A stretch of 64,000 nucleotides of DNA from an uncultured Roseibium sp. Its GTDB lineage: Bacteria; Pseudomonadota; Alphaproteobacteria; Rhizobiales; Stappiaceae. The stretch covers positions 124,001 through 188,000 of the forward strand of contig NZ_CANMNP010000016.1 in assembly GCF_947499295.1 (NCBI RefSeq), written 5' to 3'. The position numbers and the translations under genes were made by a program. Shown in pieces: positions 55,019-64,000 of the stretch. The notes under the pieces are model-generated. The model was not told where the DNA came from, did not search any database, and was given only the letters and a program-made list of their open reading frames with translations. The stretch's first letter is position 1, and each line of letters starts with the position of its first letter.

Positions 55019-55675
55019 TCAAGAACAATGCTGATGAATATCAAGGCTCCACATTCTTTCAGCTATCTCTATCTCCTCTTTGCCTACTGCATTTGCGTAT
55101 ATCGCGGTGGTTTCAATAGACGAATGACCCATCCATTTGCGTAGCATGTTCAGCGGAACACCGCTTCTTAGTGCATGAACACCAAAACCGTGCCTAAGGC
55201 CTTTTGGAGTTGCTTGAGCCCCAACGATTCCGGCCTTGTCAAATACAGTCTTGATCCAGCGATATCCTGTAACTCTGTTCACTGGGCGACCTGAGTTTTG
55301 GAACAGTGGAAAGTCACTATGGTTGTTTTTTTGAGTTAACTCCTCTGATCTCAGTTCAATGAGTTCGGCGAGTAACTTGGTTAGTGTATCAGGTATAGGC
55401 ACTTCTCGAATTTCATGTATGTGTCGCTTTTTTAGCGTTCGAAAACAAATAAACTTGCTGTAGGCATCAATAGAACTTGAGGTGGTGCTTAAACCCTCAG
55501 ACAGTCGGCAGCCTGAATATAGCAAAGTTAGACAAAGCGCAGCTGTTTCGAGTGAAGACGACTGTGTGGCGGCAACAAAACGCTCCCTCTCTTCTGCGTT
55601 GACGTACAGTCTTCTATTCCTTTGGTCGTATAGCCTCATCCTGGCCGGTATCACACTGGATCCCGTAATACTCAT
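55019..55675 (-). CDS. Tyrosine recombinase/integrase
   Basis: 218 residues, mostly the catalytic domain: SGCRLSEGL (first catalytic Arg), LKKRHIHEIREVPI (beta-hairpin Lys), LRHGFGVHALRSG (H-x-x-R-like box, reading LRHGFGVHA), MGHSSIETTAIYANA (second His and nucleophile Tyr). The core-binding domain is short or missing, so it may be a truncated phage or island integrase. The sequence looks A+T-rich relative to the flanks, consistent with foreign origin. No accessory excisionase is seen. Confidence 0.85.
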   Translation of the reverse strand: MSITGSSVIPARMRLYDQRNRRLYVNAEERERFVAATQSSSLETAALCLTLLYSGCRLSEGLSTTSSSIDAYSKFICFRTLKKRHIHEIREVPIPDTLTKLLAELIELRSEELTQKNNHSDFPLFQNSGRPVNRVTGYRWIKTVFDKAGIVGAQATPKGLRHGFGVHALRSGVPLNMLRKWMGHSSIETTAIYANAVGKEEIEIAERMWSLDIHQHCS

Positions 55676-55950
55676 TGTATGCTCGTAGGTATAATCAGCA
55701 GTTTCATTTTTGCAACACTATTGGACACAGTGTTGCGAACAAGAAAATAGTCAGTGATTTACGGCGCTTAAGTGCGACTAGAACAACTCGATACACAATC
55801 CATTGTACGTTGACAACCGTGGCGAGCCGCCAAATCATCGAGATTGTACAATATGTCCAATTTTGTTGCAGCAACTCTGAGTAAGATTTTCAGTATAGTG
55901 TGAAACTACGGCTCTTACGTGTGGACAGATCACACTTAGGAGAATTGCTA
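55676..55950. other. Intergenic between the recombinase and the porin
   Basis: A+T-rich 275 bp. Besides the inverted repeat it holds a second ATTGGACA-like motif in opposite orientation (TGTCCAAT at 55855-55862). Contains the porin promoter; no gene. Confidence 0.4.
55712..55736. repeat. Inverted repeat upstream of the recombinase
   Basis: GCAACACT / AGTGTTGC arms (8 bp) around 9 bases, 37 bp upstream of the recombinase start. Could be an operator or a recombinase core site. Confidence 0.5.
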
Positions 55951-57192
55951 ATGTCTGTACTGAATATTAGGAGCCTTTTGCTCGGAGTTGCTGCAGCTGC
56001 GACTGCAACAACAGCTCAAGCAGCCGATCTTCCGGTTGCACCGGAGCCGGTAGACTACGTCAGGATCTGCGACGCTTATGGCGCACGCTTTTACTACATC
56101 CCCGGCACGGAGACCTGCCTTCGCGTAGGTGGTCGTGTTCGTACTCAGTTCAGAGTGAACAACGTTCTGGATGACGGGGCATGGGGTGCCCGGAATTCCG
56201 ATGGTTACACGTGGCGGACTCAAGGTTACCTTTACCTCGACGCTCGCACAGCAACAGAATTTGGTACATTGCGCGCGTATACCGAGATATCTCAGGCGGC
56301 TGAAAACGGTGCTGAGTCTCTAGACTTTGGCAGCACATATATCCAGTGGGGTGGGCTGACTGCAGGTTACCTTACTTCGAATTTCGATATTTTCACCGGT
56401 CAGGTTTTTATGGGTGTCGTATCTCGTAACTGGTCGGACACGACGCTAAACCAGATTGCCTACACAGCAGCTTTTGGAAACGGTTTCTCGGCAACAGTAG
56501 CACTTGAAGACAGGTCGAGCCGCGAGATCAACCCATCTTTCACTACTGATACAGTGACATCGAACCAAGGCCGCACCGTTTCGGTTGCAACATCAGAAAC
56601 CTATGGCGGAACACGCATGCCGGACGTTGTTGCTGCCATCGCAGTTTCACAAGGTTGGGGTAGCGCTCAGCTTTCTGGTGCGCTTCATCAAGTGTATCAT
56701 AGCTCTTTTATCAATTCGACGCTGAGCAATACTGAAGACGATCTTGGTTGGGCGATCGGTGCAGGCGTGCTGTTTAATCTCCCGATGATCAACTCAGGCT
56801 CCAATGTGTTCTTCCAGGGTTTCTATGCAGACGGTGCAATGAGCTATCTTGGCGGTTCGTTTACACAAAACGGCAGCACATTCAGCATCCTAGATGCTGG
56901 TCTTGATAACAACGGTAACATCGATACTACCACTGGTTATTCGCTGTCCGCTGGTGCTTACATCCAGGCTACACCGACCATTGGACTCGCGCTTGACGGC
57001 TCCTACCTCTCCACCGATGGAGGCGGAAACACTCTCGATGTTGATCGCTGGGCTATTGATGGTTCCATTCAATGGGAGCCAGTCTCTGGCTTCGAAATGG
57101 GCGCCGACATTGGTTATTCGAACCTAGATGTGCAGGGGCGCAGCGACGTTGACGAACTCCTCTTCGGTGTTCGCGTACAGCGCACCTTCTAA
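55951..57192 (+). CDS. Porin (Porin_2 family, Omp2b-like)
   Basis: 413-residue outer-membrane beta-barrel. Signal peptide with ATTAQAADLP cleavage; the mature start YVRICDAYGARFYYIPGTETCLRVGGRV has the rhizobial Porin_2 signature with a disulfide pair. The barrel consists of alternating strands and ends in VQRTF with the terminal phenylalanine needed for assembly. ATG 55951 has TAGGAG eight bases upstream. A hairpin follows the gene. Confidence 0.93.
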   Translation: MSVLNIRSLLLGVAAAATATTAQAADLPVAPEPVDYVRICDAYGARFYYIPGTETCLRVGGRVRTQFRVNNVLDDGAWGARNSDGYTWRTQGYLYLDARTATEFGTLRAYTEISQAAENGAESLDFGSTYIQWGGLTAGYLTSNFDIFTGQVFMGVVSRNWSDTTLNQIAYTAAFGNGFSATVALEDRSSREINPSFTTDTVTSNQGRTVSVATSETYGGTRMPDVVAAIAVSQGWGSAQLSGALHQVYHSSFINSTLSNTEDDLGWAIGAGVLFNLPMINSGSNVFFQGFYADGAMSYLGGSFTQNGSTFSILDAGLDNNGNIDTTTGYSLSAGAYIQATPTIGLALDGSYLSTDGGGNTLDVDRWAIDGSIQWEPVSGFEMGADIGYSNLDVQGRSDVDELLFGVRVQRTF

Positions 57193-57244
57193 TCATCCGA
57201 ACAAGTTCTGACTGAGACCTCCAAAAGATCAGTCAGTCAAACGG

Positions 57245-57268
57245 CCCGGCAGGCTCCAATCTGCCGGG
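57245..57268 (+). terminator. Hairpin after the porin
   Basis: Perfect 8-bp stem CCCGGCAG / CTGCCGGG with an 8-base loop, no U-run. Possibly a Rho-dependent or mRNA-stabilising end. Confidence 0.55.
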
Positions 57269-57462
57269 TCGTCCCCAATTTACGACGAAAAACAACCGCT
57301 TCCTTTTGAAGCACAGGTTTGTGTGCTTCGATTGATGTCGCAGTGTCAGCAATTCCACAGTGTGTAGTTTTCAGTCTTATCGACAGCCGGTTCAGTTGTT
57401 CGAACACCCAGTTACGTCGCTGGCAGAATTCATTTTATCAAATTCGATCCGGATCATTCTCG

Positions 57463-58020
57463 ATGAATGAAAGAGAGCAGAATATTGTAGAAGCTGCTAT
57501 CAAGCTGTTTGCGCATTACGGAGTGCGCAAGACTTCGATGACCGAAATAGCAGCAGCAGCGAAAGTTTCACGCCAAACGCTCTACAATTCTTTTGAGTGT
57601 AAAGAAGACCTTATATTTGCAGCGTTGCTATGTTGCGGAAAGATGACAAAGGAAGCCATTGAACGGGACTGCGCACAAGTCGCAGACCCAGGAAATAGGC
57701 TCGATATCCTTTTTGAGCACATGGGTGCGATCCCTTTTAAAGCGATGCATCGTCTGCCACACTTCAATGAAGTTTTGGATGTTGGCGATAATTTTGAGCC
57801 GGAGAGAAAGGCGCAGATCAAGGACAACTATATAAATGCGGTCAGATTGGTTCTTGCTCCTTACGAAAAGGGTCTGGTGCAAGCAGGCATTGAACCCATA
57901 CAACTTAGTAAATTGACGTTTAGCGTCTTCACTCAGATAAAGAGGGACGCCAATGATGTCGAAGGACTGCGCGACTTATTCGAGCCAATGCGAGGAGTGA
58001 TCATCGCAAGCATTCAATGA
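57463..58020 (+). CDS. TetR-family transcriptional regulator
   Basis: 185 residues. Helix-turn-helix NIVEAAIKLFAHYGVRKTSM and EIAAAAKVSRQTLYNSF is the TetR N-terminus; the rest is a ligand-binding helical domain without a known effector. ATG 57463 chosen because it immediately precedes the domain. Unusual context: between a porin and a tRNA gene, with no adjacent divergent target. Confidence 0.88.
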   Translation: MNEREQNIVEAAIKLFAHYGVRKTSMTEIAAAAKVSRQTLYNSFECKEDLIFAALLCCGKMTKEAIERDCAQVADPGNRLDILFEHMGAIPFKAMHRLPHFNEVLDVGDNFEPERKAQIKDNYINAVRLVLAPYEKGLVQAGIEPIQLSKLTFSVFTQIKRDANDVEGLRDLFEPMRGVIIASIQ

Positions 58021-58338
58021 GTGTCCAAACGACAGTCTGATTTGAATTTCGAGCTAAAAACCTGGCGCAAACTGGTGCCGCGAGGCAGATGCGGCGTGCC
58101 AGTTTTTTGCAAAATTTGCAAAACTTGTTTCATTTCAGGCGAGGCGCAGAGCACATTTGCCGAGAGCTCATCAACAAGCCGGGTCTGTACAGTGACCCTG
58201 CGCGTCCAAATGGTACGGCACACTGGGGACAGACAGTTTTCCTGCATCATCAAACGCATAAATATATGCGGATGTCGAGTGACTTGAGCTGCGTCGCCCC
58301 GATCACATTAATGCGAAGAAGAGTGCATCAAAAACGAA
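58021..58338. other. Intergenic between the tetR and tRNA-Leu genes
   Basis: About 320 bp. Open frames here have no resemblance to a family; no repeat of the tRNA 3' end was found. The region lies just downstream (3') of the tRNA. Confidence 0.4.
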
Positions 58339-58423
58339 TGGTGCCCCCCGCCGGAATCGAACCGGCACTCCCGAAGGAACGGGATTTTGAATCCCGCGCG
58401 TCTACCAGTTCCGCCAGAGGGGC
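58339..58423 (-). tRNA. tRNA-Leu(CAA)
   Basis: Minus strand starts GCCCCTCTGGCGGAACTGG, has the anticodon stem-loop CGGGATTCAAAATCCCG with anticodon CAA, a long variable arm, TTCGAATCC T-loop and ends GGGGGGCACCA with encoded CCA. Acceptor GCCCCTC pairs with GGGGGGC. Confidence 0.95.
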
Positions 58424-58702
58424 AACTGACACCGGAGAGGGTGCCTATCATGCAGTCCTGGAGGATGCAAGTGGTTAGAGGAGAAAGCGGCGTGTCTCCA
58501 CTGAACTGGCCAAAGGAGCTCTTCTTTGCGACGCTCAATCTCCTTTTTCAAAATTGAATAAAACAATTAAGCCTGTGATTACCGTGTATCTAGAATCCAT
58601 TTCCGGCCGCCTTTGAAACGCACAAATCGTTTGACCGGTTTAAGCGCCTTGCAACCTTTTCATAGGCACGTAGTGATATGCAACCGGAATGGAGTGAGCC
58701 TC

Positions 58703-59194
58703 ATGTCGATGGCAGACGGACGTGTCAATTCAAACCAAACAATTTTAAGACAATCGACCAATAGTTCGAGTGGTCGAATCTTCTCGTTCTCTTCTGTCGA
58801 CAAGGATCAGTTAGAACCCGCGCCGATCAGGCAGGATTGGGTCATTGATGGAAGTCCGGTTGCTATGTGCAAAATTCTTGCTCGGCACCATCTTGGATGG
58901 GGGGACGCTGCGCACTGGTCGTGCACGGCCGGTAAATTTCATTGGTACTATGGTTGGGACGAAACAGTGATGTTTCTTGAGGGAGAAGTATTCATCACGG
59001 ACGACAATGGAAATGTTTATCATGGCAGGCCCGGCGTAAGCTTACATTTTCCTAAGGGAACAGGTGCAATTTGGGAAGTTCCAACCTACATTCGCAAACT
59101 TGCATTCAATCAAAAGCCGGTACCATGGTATCTGCACTATCCTCACGCGGTTATCGAGCGAATGCAACAAGTGCTGAACAAACTCATTGGCTAG
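58703..59194 (+). CDS. Cupin-domain protein (EutQ/DUF861-like)
   Basis: 163 residues. The core WSCTAGKFHWYYGWDETVMFLEGEVFITDDNG and PGVSLHFPKGTGAIWEVPTYIRKLAF is the small cupin_3 fold, with the Trp-Asp-Glu-Thr metal-type positions. Function is unknown. ATG 58703 has GGAG eight bases upstream; an in-frame extension to 58613 has no site. Sequence is A+T-richer than the flanks. Confidence 0.82.
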   Translation: MSMADGRVNSNQTILRQSTNSSSGRIFSFSSVDKDQLEPAPIRQDWVIDGSPVAMCKILARHHLGWGDAAHWSCTAGKFHWYYGWDETVMFLEGEVFITDDNGNVYHGRPGVSLHFPKGTGAIWEVPTYIRKLAFNQKPVPWYLHYPHAVIERMQQVLNKLIG

Positions 59195-59287
59195 TTGGTC
59201 GGAATTTTACAGATAGAGTTTAAGTGCAAAGGCGCAAATTGTGCGCTTTTTCTGGACAAGCGGATTTACCTTGGATAGAAAATTTGC

Positions 59288-60853
59288 ATGAGTAAATCAG
59301 GACGTGAAATCGAGCTTAAGCTTGAACTTGACCCAATGGCACAAGATGCCATGAAACGCGCTGGTGCCATTGAAGGTTTTACGGCCAGCCGGTCGGTTAC
59401 CAAGACCCTGCAATCCATTTATTTTGATACGCCGGATCAGGCGTTGCGCAAGGCCAAGATCTCCTTGCGGGTAAGGAAATCCGGTCGCAGCTGGGTGCAA
59501 ACGGCGAAACTGGGCACCGGTGTGATGGGCGGTCTGTCATCACCAATTGAGTCCGAACACCCGGTGAAGAGCCGTGCCCTCGATTTTTCAGTTATCGAGG
59601 ATCCATCCGTCCAGGAAAAGCTCATCAACATCATCGGCGACAAGCCTTTGAATGAATGCTTTGAAACGGTGATGAAGCGGACCACCCGCGAGCTGACCCG
59701 TGCGTCTGACAGTGCGCATATCGAGATTGCCTTCGATACCGGAAACATTCTTGCCGGTTCCGGGAGCCAGCCGCTGGTTGAGCTGGAAATGGAACTGAAA
59801 GCAGGTCCAAGCCTTGCGATCTTCGAAGCGGCGAAAGCGCTATTGAAAGATGTTCCCTTCCGATTTTCCCCTTTCAGCAAAGCCGAGCGCGGCTTCCGGT
59901 TTTCCGAAGGCGTTGCGGAGGATGAACGAAAACCGTTTTTTGCCAAAGCGATCAGTTTTTCAAAGGGATCCAGTGTCGAACTTGCGTTCCGCGATGTCCT
60001 GCGCTCCTGTCTCACACAGATTTCAGAAAACCGGCTTGCGGTCCTTGCATCGGAAGACCCGGAAGGTCCCCATCAGCTTCGTGTGGGTTTGCGCCGCTTG
60101 AGAAGCGCATTCCGGCTTTTCAAGCCTATCCTTTATCCGGCAACAGCTGCGCCACTGGATCAGATGGCGCGCACGGTTGCGGCCGAAGCAGGAGCTTTGC
60201 GCGATCTCGATGTTCTGATCGAAGAAATCGTGTCGCCGCTTGTCGACAAGGCTCCGGAAACGCTTTCTTTCGATGCCCTGCTGGACACGCTGAATGCTTT
60301 GCGAGGGCAAGACACGCGCAAGACACTGACCGATCATTTGAAATCGGAAGAAGTGAACGCCTTTTTGCTGGACCTTGCCGCCTACACAGAGGGCCGGGGT
60401 TGGCTCGACCCGGAAAACTTCGATCAAACGGCACTGCTTGCACAGCCCATCGAAAGCCACGCCAGCAAAGCGCTTGCCAAACAATGGAAGAAGGTTCTGA
60501 AATTCGGCAAGCTCCTGGAGGACCTGACGATCCCCGAGCGACACGAAATGCGTAAGTCTATGAAAAAAATGCGCTACGGCATTGAATTCTACGGCAGCCT
60601 TTATCCGCAGGAGACGGTCAAACCATTCCTGAAGCGAATGAAGAAACTCCAGGACATTTTCGGCTACCTCAATGATGTCGCCATGGCGGAAAGCTTGCCG
60701 GACAAATGCCGCGTCAGCGGAGCGGGCGAACTTGCCGCAACCCAGGCGATCGGATTTGTCATCGGTTGGCATGAGGCTCAATGCCAGTCCAAATGGCAAC
60801 ATGCCAAAGGCTATTGGGAAGCGACACGCGAAACGCCCAAGTTCTGGACCTAG
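59288..60853 (+). CDS. CYTH-CHAD domain protein (inorganic triphosphatase-like)
   Basis: 521 residues. N-terminal CYTH tunnel enzyme starts with the E-x-E-x-K motif (EIELKLELD) and has VQTAKLG and ELEMELKAG strands; it typically hydrolyses inorganic triphosphate. From about residue 225 follows a CHAD domain (histidine-rich helices HQLRVGLRRLRSAF, KMRYGIEFY) that binds polyphosphate. Single gene between the cupin and gadC genes; the fusion order CYTH-CHAD is common. Confidence 0.92.
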   Translation: MSKSGREIELKLELDPMAQDAMKRAGAIEGFTASRSVTKTLQSIYFDTPDQALRKAKISLRVRKSGRSWVQTAKLGTGVMGGLSSPIESEHPVKSRALDFSVIEDPSVQEKLINIIGDKPLNECFETVMKRTTRELTRASDSAHIEIAFDTGNILAGSGSQPLVELEMELKAGPSLAIFEAAKALLKDVPFRFSPFSKAERGFRFSEGVAEDERKPFFAKAISFSKGSSVELAFRDVLRSCLTQISENRLAVLASEDPEGPHQLRVGLRRLRSAFRLFKPILYPATAAPLDQMARTVAAEAGALRDLDVLIEEIVSPLVDKAPETLSFDALLDTLNALRGQDTRKTLTDHLKSEEVNAFLLDLAAYTEGRGWLDPENFDQTALLAQPIESHASKALAKQWKKVLKFGKLLEDLTIPERHEMRKSMKKMRYGIEFYGSLYPQETVKPFLKRMKKLQDIFGYLNDVAMAESLPDKCRVSGAGELAATQAIGFVIGWHEAQCQSKWQHAKGYWEATRETPKFWT

Positions 60854-60960
60854 CCGAGCCGTCAAGACTGGGAGACTTGGTCCCTGTGACTGTTGTATTT
60901 GCCTGATGTCAGGCCATCCTTGCCAAGGATCTTTGCTTTTTCAGTCGCGACACCGGGATC

Positions 60961-62433
60961 TCACGTTTCTTCCTCTTCCACCTTCACCCAGGAAGGTCGT
61001 TTCAACGCATGTATGAGGATCGGCAGACCGGTGAAAACGACAAAGCCTATCGCCACGACGGCGACATAGCTCGTCGGACTTCCAACCGGCAGCTGGCTGG
61101 GCGGAAAGAATGAAGTCACGAAAGCAAAGGCAACGCCGACAAAGCCGATACCCGCAATTGCCATCATCCCTATCATGCCACCAGGTACCTTGTAGGATCG
61201 GGGCATTTCGGGATGGGTGATGCGCAGGCGTACCGCAGCTGCATACATCATCATGTACATCACCAGATAGAGCGTAATCGTCATTGCGGAGAGCAGAAAA
61301 AAAGCTACCGAGACGTCTTTCAGGAAGAAATAGAGCGAAGCGAGTACCGTTACGATGCAGCCCTGCACCAGCAAGATGACCACCTGAATGCCATTCTTGT
61401 TGGTCCTTGCAAGAAGGGGCGGCAGTTCGCCATCGCGCGCCGTACGCAGGAGCCCTCGGCTCGGTCCGGTAATCCACGACATGACGCCAGCAAGTGCCCC
61501 AAGCGCAATCAGAAGAGCGAGAACTGGAACCAGCCAGCTTAGGCCGAAACCTCCCAGCGCGATGCTAAAGGCCTGCATTGGCCCCTGGTCCAGCGCAATC
61601 TTGTCGGCAGGGATAATTGCGGCCAGGGCCAGTGACCCAAGCAGAAACAGTACCACGATGACAAGCACTGAAAGCAGAATGGCTTTCGGGAAATCGCGAT
61701 GCGGATCCTTGAGTTCATTGGCGTGAACCGCATGGACTTCAACGCCAGCGAACAACAGCACGATACCGCCCAGAAAAGCGATGGACGATAGTCCGGTGAT
61801 GTGCGGGAAAAGCCGGATGTGAGCGTGAGCGCCTTCCGCCCCGGCCGGCAGAAACGCGATGACATTGCCTTCGGCGATCCACGCTGCACCAAGCGCGATG
61901 ATCAGAAGGCCGGGAACGACGGTCCCCAATACAAATCCGATGGATGTAAAGCGCGCCGCGGCGCTGGTGCCGGTCAATGCGATGGCGGTTGCGAACCAGT
62001 AGGCGCAGATGATGACCGTTCCTGTATAAATTCCATCATCGGCCAAGCCTGGTTTGCCGATGACGTAAGCCAGAGAAGCTGCCGCAAAGGCCAGTACTGT
62101 CGGGTACCAGACCACATTCTGGATCCATTGCAGCCATATGGCGACAAAGCCGGCTCGCGCTCCGAAGGGCGCTTTCACCCAGTCGTATACGCCGCCTGTG
62201 GACCGGGCGAACATTCCGCCGAGCTCCGCCGCAACAAGTGCGGCGGGAACCAGAAAGATGATTGAGGCAAATCCGATGTAGAAAAGCAGTTCCGTGCCTT
62301 CGTCCGCCATCAGCGGCAGGCCGCGCAGGCTGACCACGGCGGCAACCGTCATCATGGCAAGACCAAGCACGGAGATCCTTGCTGCTCCCGAAGTTGCAGG
62401 GGCCTTCCCGGCGGGCTGTACTGGTTTGCTCAT
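60961..62433 (-). CDS. gadC: Glutamate/GABA antiporter GadC-like (APC family)
   Basis: 490 residues, twelve helices. The GLAMMTVAAVVSLRGLPLMA start of the GadC group, the PAALVAAELGGMFARSTGGVYDWVK helix and LFAGVEVHAVHANEL are seen. It imports glutamate and exports GABA, consuming protons together with GadB. Encoded directly after gadB (6-bp gap with the ATG at 62433; a GTG overlapping the gadB stop is also possible). The long C-terminal pH plug of E. coli GadC is shorter here. Confidence 0.88.
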   Translation of the reverse strand: MSKPVQPAGKAPATSGAARISVLGLAMMTVAAVVSLRGLPLMADEGTELLFYIGFASIIFLVPAALVAAELGGMFARSTGGVYDWVKAPFGARAGFVAIWLQWIQNVVWYPTVLAFAAASLAYVIGKPGLADDGIYTGTVIICAYWFATAIALTGTSAAARFTSIGFVLGTVVPGLLIIALGAAWIAEGNVIAFLPAGAEGAHAHIRLFPHITGLSSIAFLGGIVLLFAGVEVHAVHANELKDPHRDFPKAILLSVLVIVVLFLLGSLALAAIIPADKIALDQGPMQAFSIALGGFGLSWLVPVLALLIALGALAGVMSWITGPSRGLLRTARDGELPPLLARTNKNGIQVVILLVQGCIVTVLASLYFFLKDVSVAFFLLSAMTITLYLVMYMMMYAAAVRLRITHPEMPRSYKVPGGMIGMMAIAGIGFVGVAFAFVTSFFPPSQLPVGSPTSYVAVVAIGFVVFTGLPILIHALKRPSWVKVEEEET

Positions 62434-62438
62434 GAGCT

Positions 62439-63827
62439 TCACTTCCCGTGATGAAAGGTTGGTCCGGCTTCTATGTTCGACAACGGATTACGGTCCAGGA
62501 AAGCAATCGTTCGTTTCATGTCTTCCACCAGCAGCGCCATGAGGTCACGCCCCATTCCGTGTCGAACGAGCACACGCTGCACGACCAGCTCATGCCTGTC
62601 TCTGGGAAGCGGGTAGGAGGCGATCTGCCACCCTCTCATTCGCATGCGTTCGGAAACATCGTAGAGCGTATAACCGCGCTCGGTGCTGTTCTTCAAAGAG
62701 TAACAGGCCGCCGGCAAACCGCCGTCTCCGTTGTAGAGAATGTCGAAGTGACCGGTTTTTTCCAGTTCGTCCGCCAGGTACTGGGCAGCCGCCGCGCATG
62801 AGCCCTGAACATCGGTGTAGCCTTTTTTGCCGAGCCGGAGGAACTGATAGTACTGCGCGATGATTTCACCGGCAGGCCGGGAAAAGTTCAGGGCGAAAGT
62901 CGGAACCTGGCCGCCCAGATAATCGACATTGAAGATCAGTTCTTCAGGCAGGTCCTGTTTTTCTCGCCAGACAATCCAGCCGACCCCTAGCGGGGCCAAT
63001 CCATATTTGTGGCCGGAAGCATTGATGGATTTAACACGGGGCAGTTTGAAATCCCAGACGACGTCCTTGTGCAGGAAGGGTGCGATAAAGCCGCCGGAGG
63101 CAGCGTCGATATGCAGCGGAATATCAAGACCTCGTTCGGCTTGGATCTGATCCAGAATGGCCGAAATCTGCTCAACGGGCTCGTAAACGCAGGTGAAGGT
63201 CACTCCGAGCGTGGCGACAACGCCGATGGTATTTTCGTCAACTGCATCCGCCACCTGGTCCGGACGCATTCCTAATTCGCCATCGAGGATCGGCAGCTCA
63301 CGGAGCTCGATGTCGAAGTACCGGGCGAATTTGTGCCAGCAGATCTGAACGGGTCCGCAAATCAGGTTTGGTTTGTCGGCAGGCTTGCCTTCCGCTTCGC
63401 GCCGTTTGCGCCATTTCCATTTAAGGGCCAGGCCGCCCAACATGGCCGCTTCCGAGGATCCTGTTGTTGAGCAACCTTGCGTCGCTCCCGCCTCGGGCGC
63501 GCTCCATAGATCGGCCAGAATGTGTACGCAGCGGTTCTCGATTTCCGCGGTCTGAGGATACTCGTCCTTGTCGATCATGTTCTTGTCGACACAGTTCGTC
63601 ATCAGCTTTTGAACCTGCGGCGATGCGTAGGTGGTGCAGAAAGTTGCCGTGTTCTGGCGAGAGTTGCCGTCAAGAAGCAGCTCATCGTGAATCAGATTGT
63701 AGACCGTATCCGCGAGAGAGGAATTCTCGGGCATCCTGTATTTCGGCAAGGGCTGTTCGGATAAGTCGCGAGTGTAGATATCGAAAACTTCGTCACGCCG
63801 GCTGGAAGACGTTTGATAGAGAGGCAA
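62439..63827 (-). CDS. gadB: Glutamate decarboxylase
   Basis: PLP enzyme that converts glutamate to GABA plus CO2. The 462-residue protein has the PLP-binding SINASGHKYGL lysine, the DELLLDGNSRQNTATF N-terminal block, GCSTTGSSEAAM and the C-terminal regulatory histidine region (FHHGK end). TTG 63827 is chosen since AGGAGATC precedes it; a longer frame to GTG 63869 is possible. It forms the acid-resistance operon gadB-gadC. Upstream to 64000 is leader. Confidence 0.93.
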   Translation of the reverse strand: MPLYQTSSSRRDEVFDIYTRDLSEQPLPKYRMPENSSLADTVYNLIHDELLLDGNSRQNTATFCTTYASPQVQKLMTNCVDKNMIDKDEYPQTAEIENRCVHILADLWSAPEAGATQGCSTTGSSEAAMLGGLALKWKWRKRREAEGKPADKPNLICGPVQICWHKFARYFDIELRELPILDGELGMRPDQVADAVDENTIGVVATLGVTFTCVYEPVEQISAILDQIQAERGLDIPLHIDAASGGFIAPFLHKDVVWDFKLPRVKSINASGHKYGLAPLGVGWIVWREKQDLPEELIFNVDYLGGQVPTFALNFSRPAGEIIAQYYQFLRLGKKGYTDVQGSCAAAAQYLADELEKTGHFDILYNGDGGLPAACYSLKNSTERGYTLYDVSERMRMRGWQIASYPLPRDRHELVVQRVLVRHGMGRDLMALLVEDMKRTIAFLDRNPLSNIEAGPTFHHGK

Positions 63828-64000
63828 GTGAGATCTCCTCTTGGTCACGGTGTCGCGAAAACCACGCACACCGCACCTTAGGCGTGTCCCGAAAGCCCTT
63901 CAAGCACAGGTTCACCGCAAATTTAAGAACGGCTCCTTCAACAAGATTGAAACGTAGAGGTGAAAAAGATCAATGGGTTATGCGGGAAAGGCAATCAATC
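63828..64000. promoter_or_regulatory. gadB upstream region
   Basis: 173 bp to the window edge with the gadB promoter on the minus strand. No clear -35/-10 or operator could be identified. Confidence 0.4.

Noticed and set aside
58339..58423. tRNA-Leu as attachment site for an island reaching the recombinase
   Set aside because: No second copy of the tRNA 3' end was seen around 54750-55020 or elsewhere nearby; kept only as a possibility in the findings.
58021..58478. Several open frames around and across the tRNA gene
   Set aside because: They run through the tRNA or lack any family or start signal.

Overview
The window is a chromosomal segment of an alphaproteobacterium. The most likely group is the Hyphomicrobiales, of the marine Stappiaceae type (Roseibium/Labrenzia); this placement is inferred from gene order and protein style and was not tested. 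Supporting signs are an Irr-type Fur regulator divergent from fabA-fabB-fabI, hemE beside a candidate replication origin, mnmE-mnmG-rsmG-parA-parB in order, a ccmABCDG cluster, Porin_2 and DUF2794. It is almost entirely housekeeping DNA with short intergenic gaps.

Positions 1-10006: the start of irr (partial) diverges from the unsaturated fatty-acid genes fabA, fabB and fabI. Next come a secreted SH3 protein, a D-2-hydroxyacid dehydrogenase and an APH(6)-like kinase. On the minus strand follow dnaQ and the overlapping set maf-aroE-coaE with the PPDK regulator gene upstream.

Positions 10007-20630 are the most interesting part. A 365-bp gap between the PPDK regulator and hemE has DnaA-box-like 9-mers, two near-consensus CtrA boxes, five GANTC sites and an A+T-rich block, and transcription diverges from it. 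I read it as the probable chromosomal origin (oriC). To its right lie hemE-hemJ, rho, a GNAT gene, mnmE, mnmG, rsmG, parA and parB. Between 13486 and 18131 there are seven parS-like sites. Six are asymmetric variants whose altered half creates a GANTC (CcrM methylation) site. The seventh, with a perfect core, is embedded in the rsmG coding sequence.

Positions 20742-32000: cytochrome c maturation (ccmA, B, C, D, G), a DUF1223 protein, a CDF metal transporter, a lone UgpE-like permease and a HAD phosphatase. A nitrogen cluster follows: amt, a chemoreceptor-like protein whose membrane part resembles NrtS, and glnK-amtB. Sigma-54-like promoters precede amt and glnK.

Positions 32200-54750: mixed single genes and small operons, including DUF924, TusA-like, pterin dehydratase, LMW-PTP, PAP2, isomerase, hybrid kinase, AEC carrier, gluQ, alkA-like, hydrolase, glycosyltransferase, thpR, aldo/keto reductase, tesA/ybbA/ybbP, BI-1, ppa, metallopeptidase, dsbB and DedA genes. 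A structured intergenic interval at 50678-50937, bracketed by two opposed terminators, may encode a small RNA.

Positions 54900-59250 look more A+T-rich and carry a tyrosine recombinase, a porin, a TetR regulator, tRNA-Leu(CAA) and a cupin. The end of the window has a CYTH-CHAD protein and the gadB-gadC acid-resistance pair.
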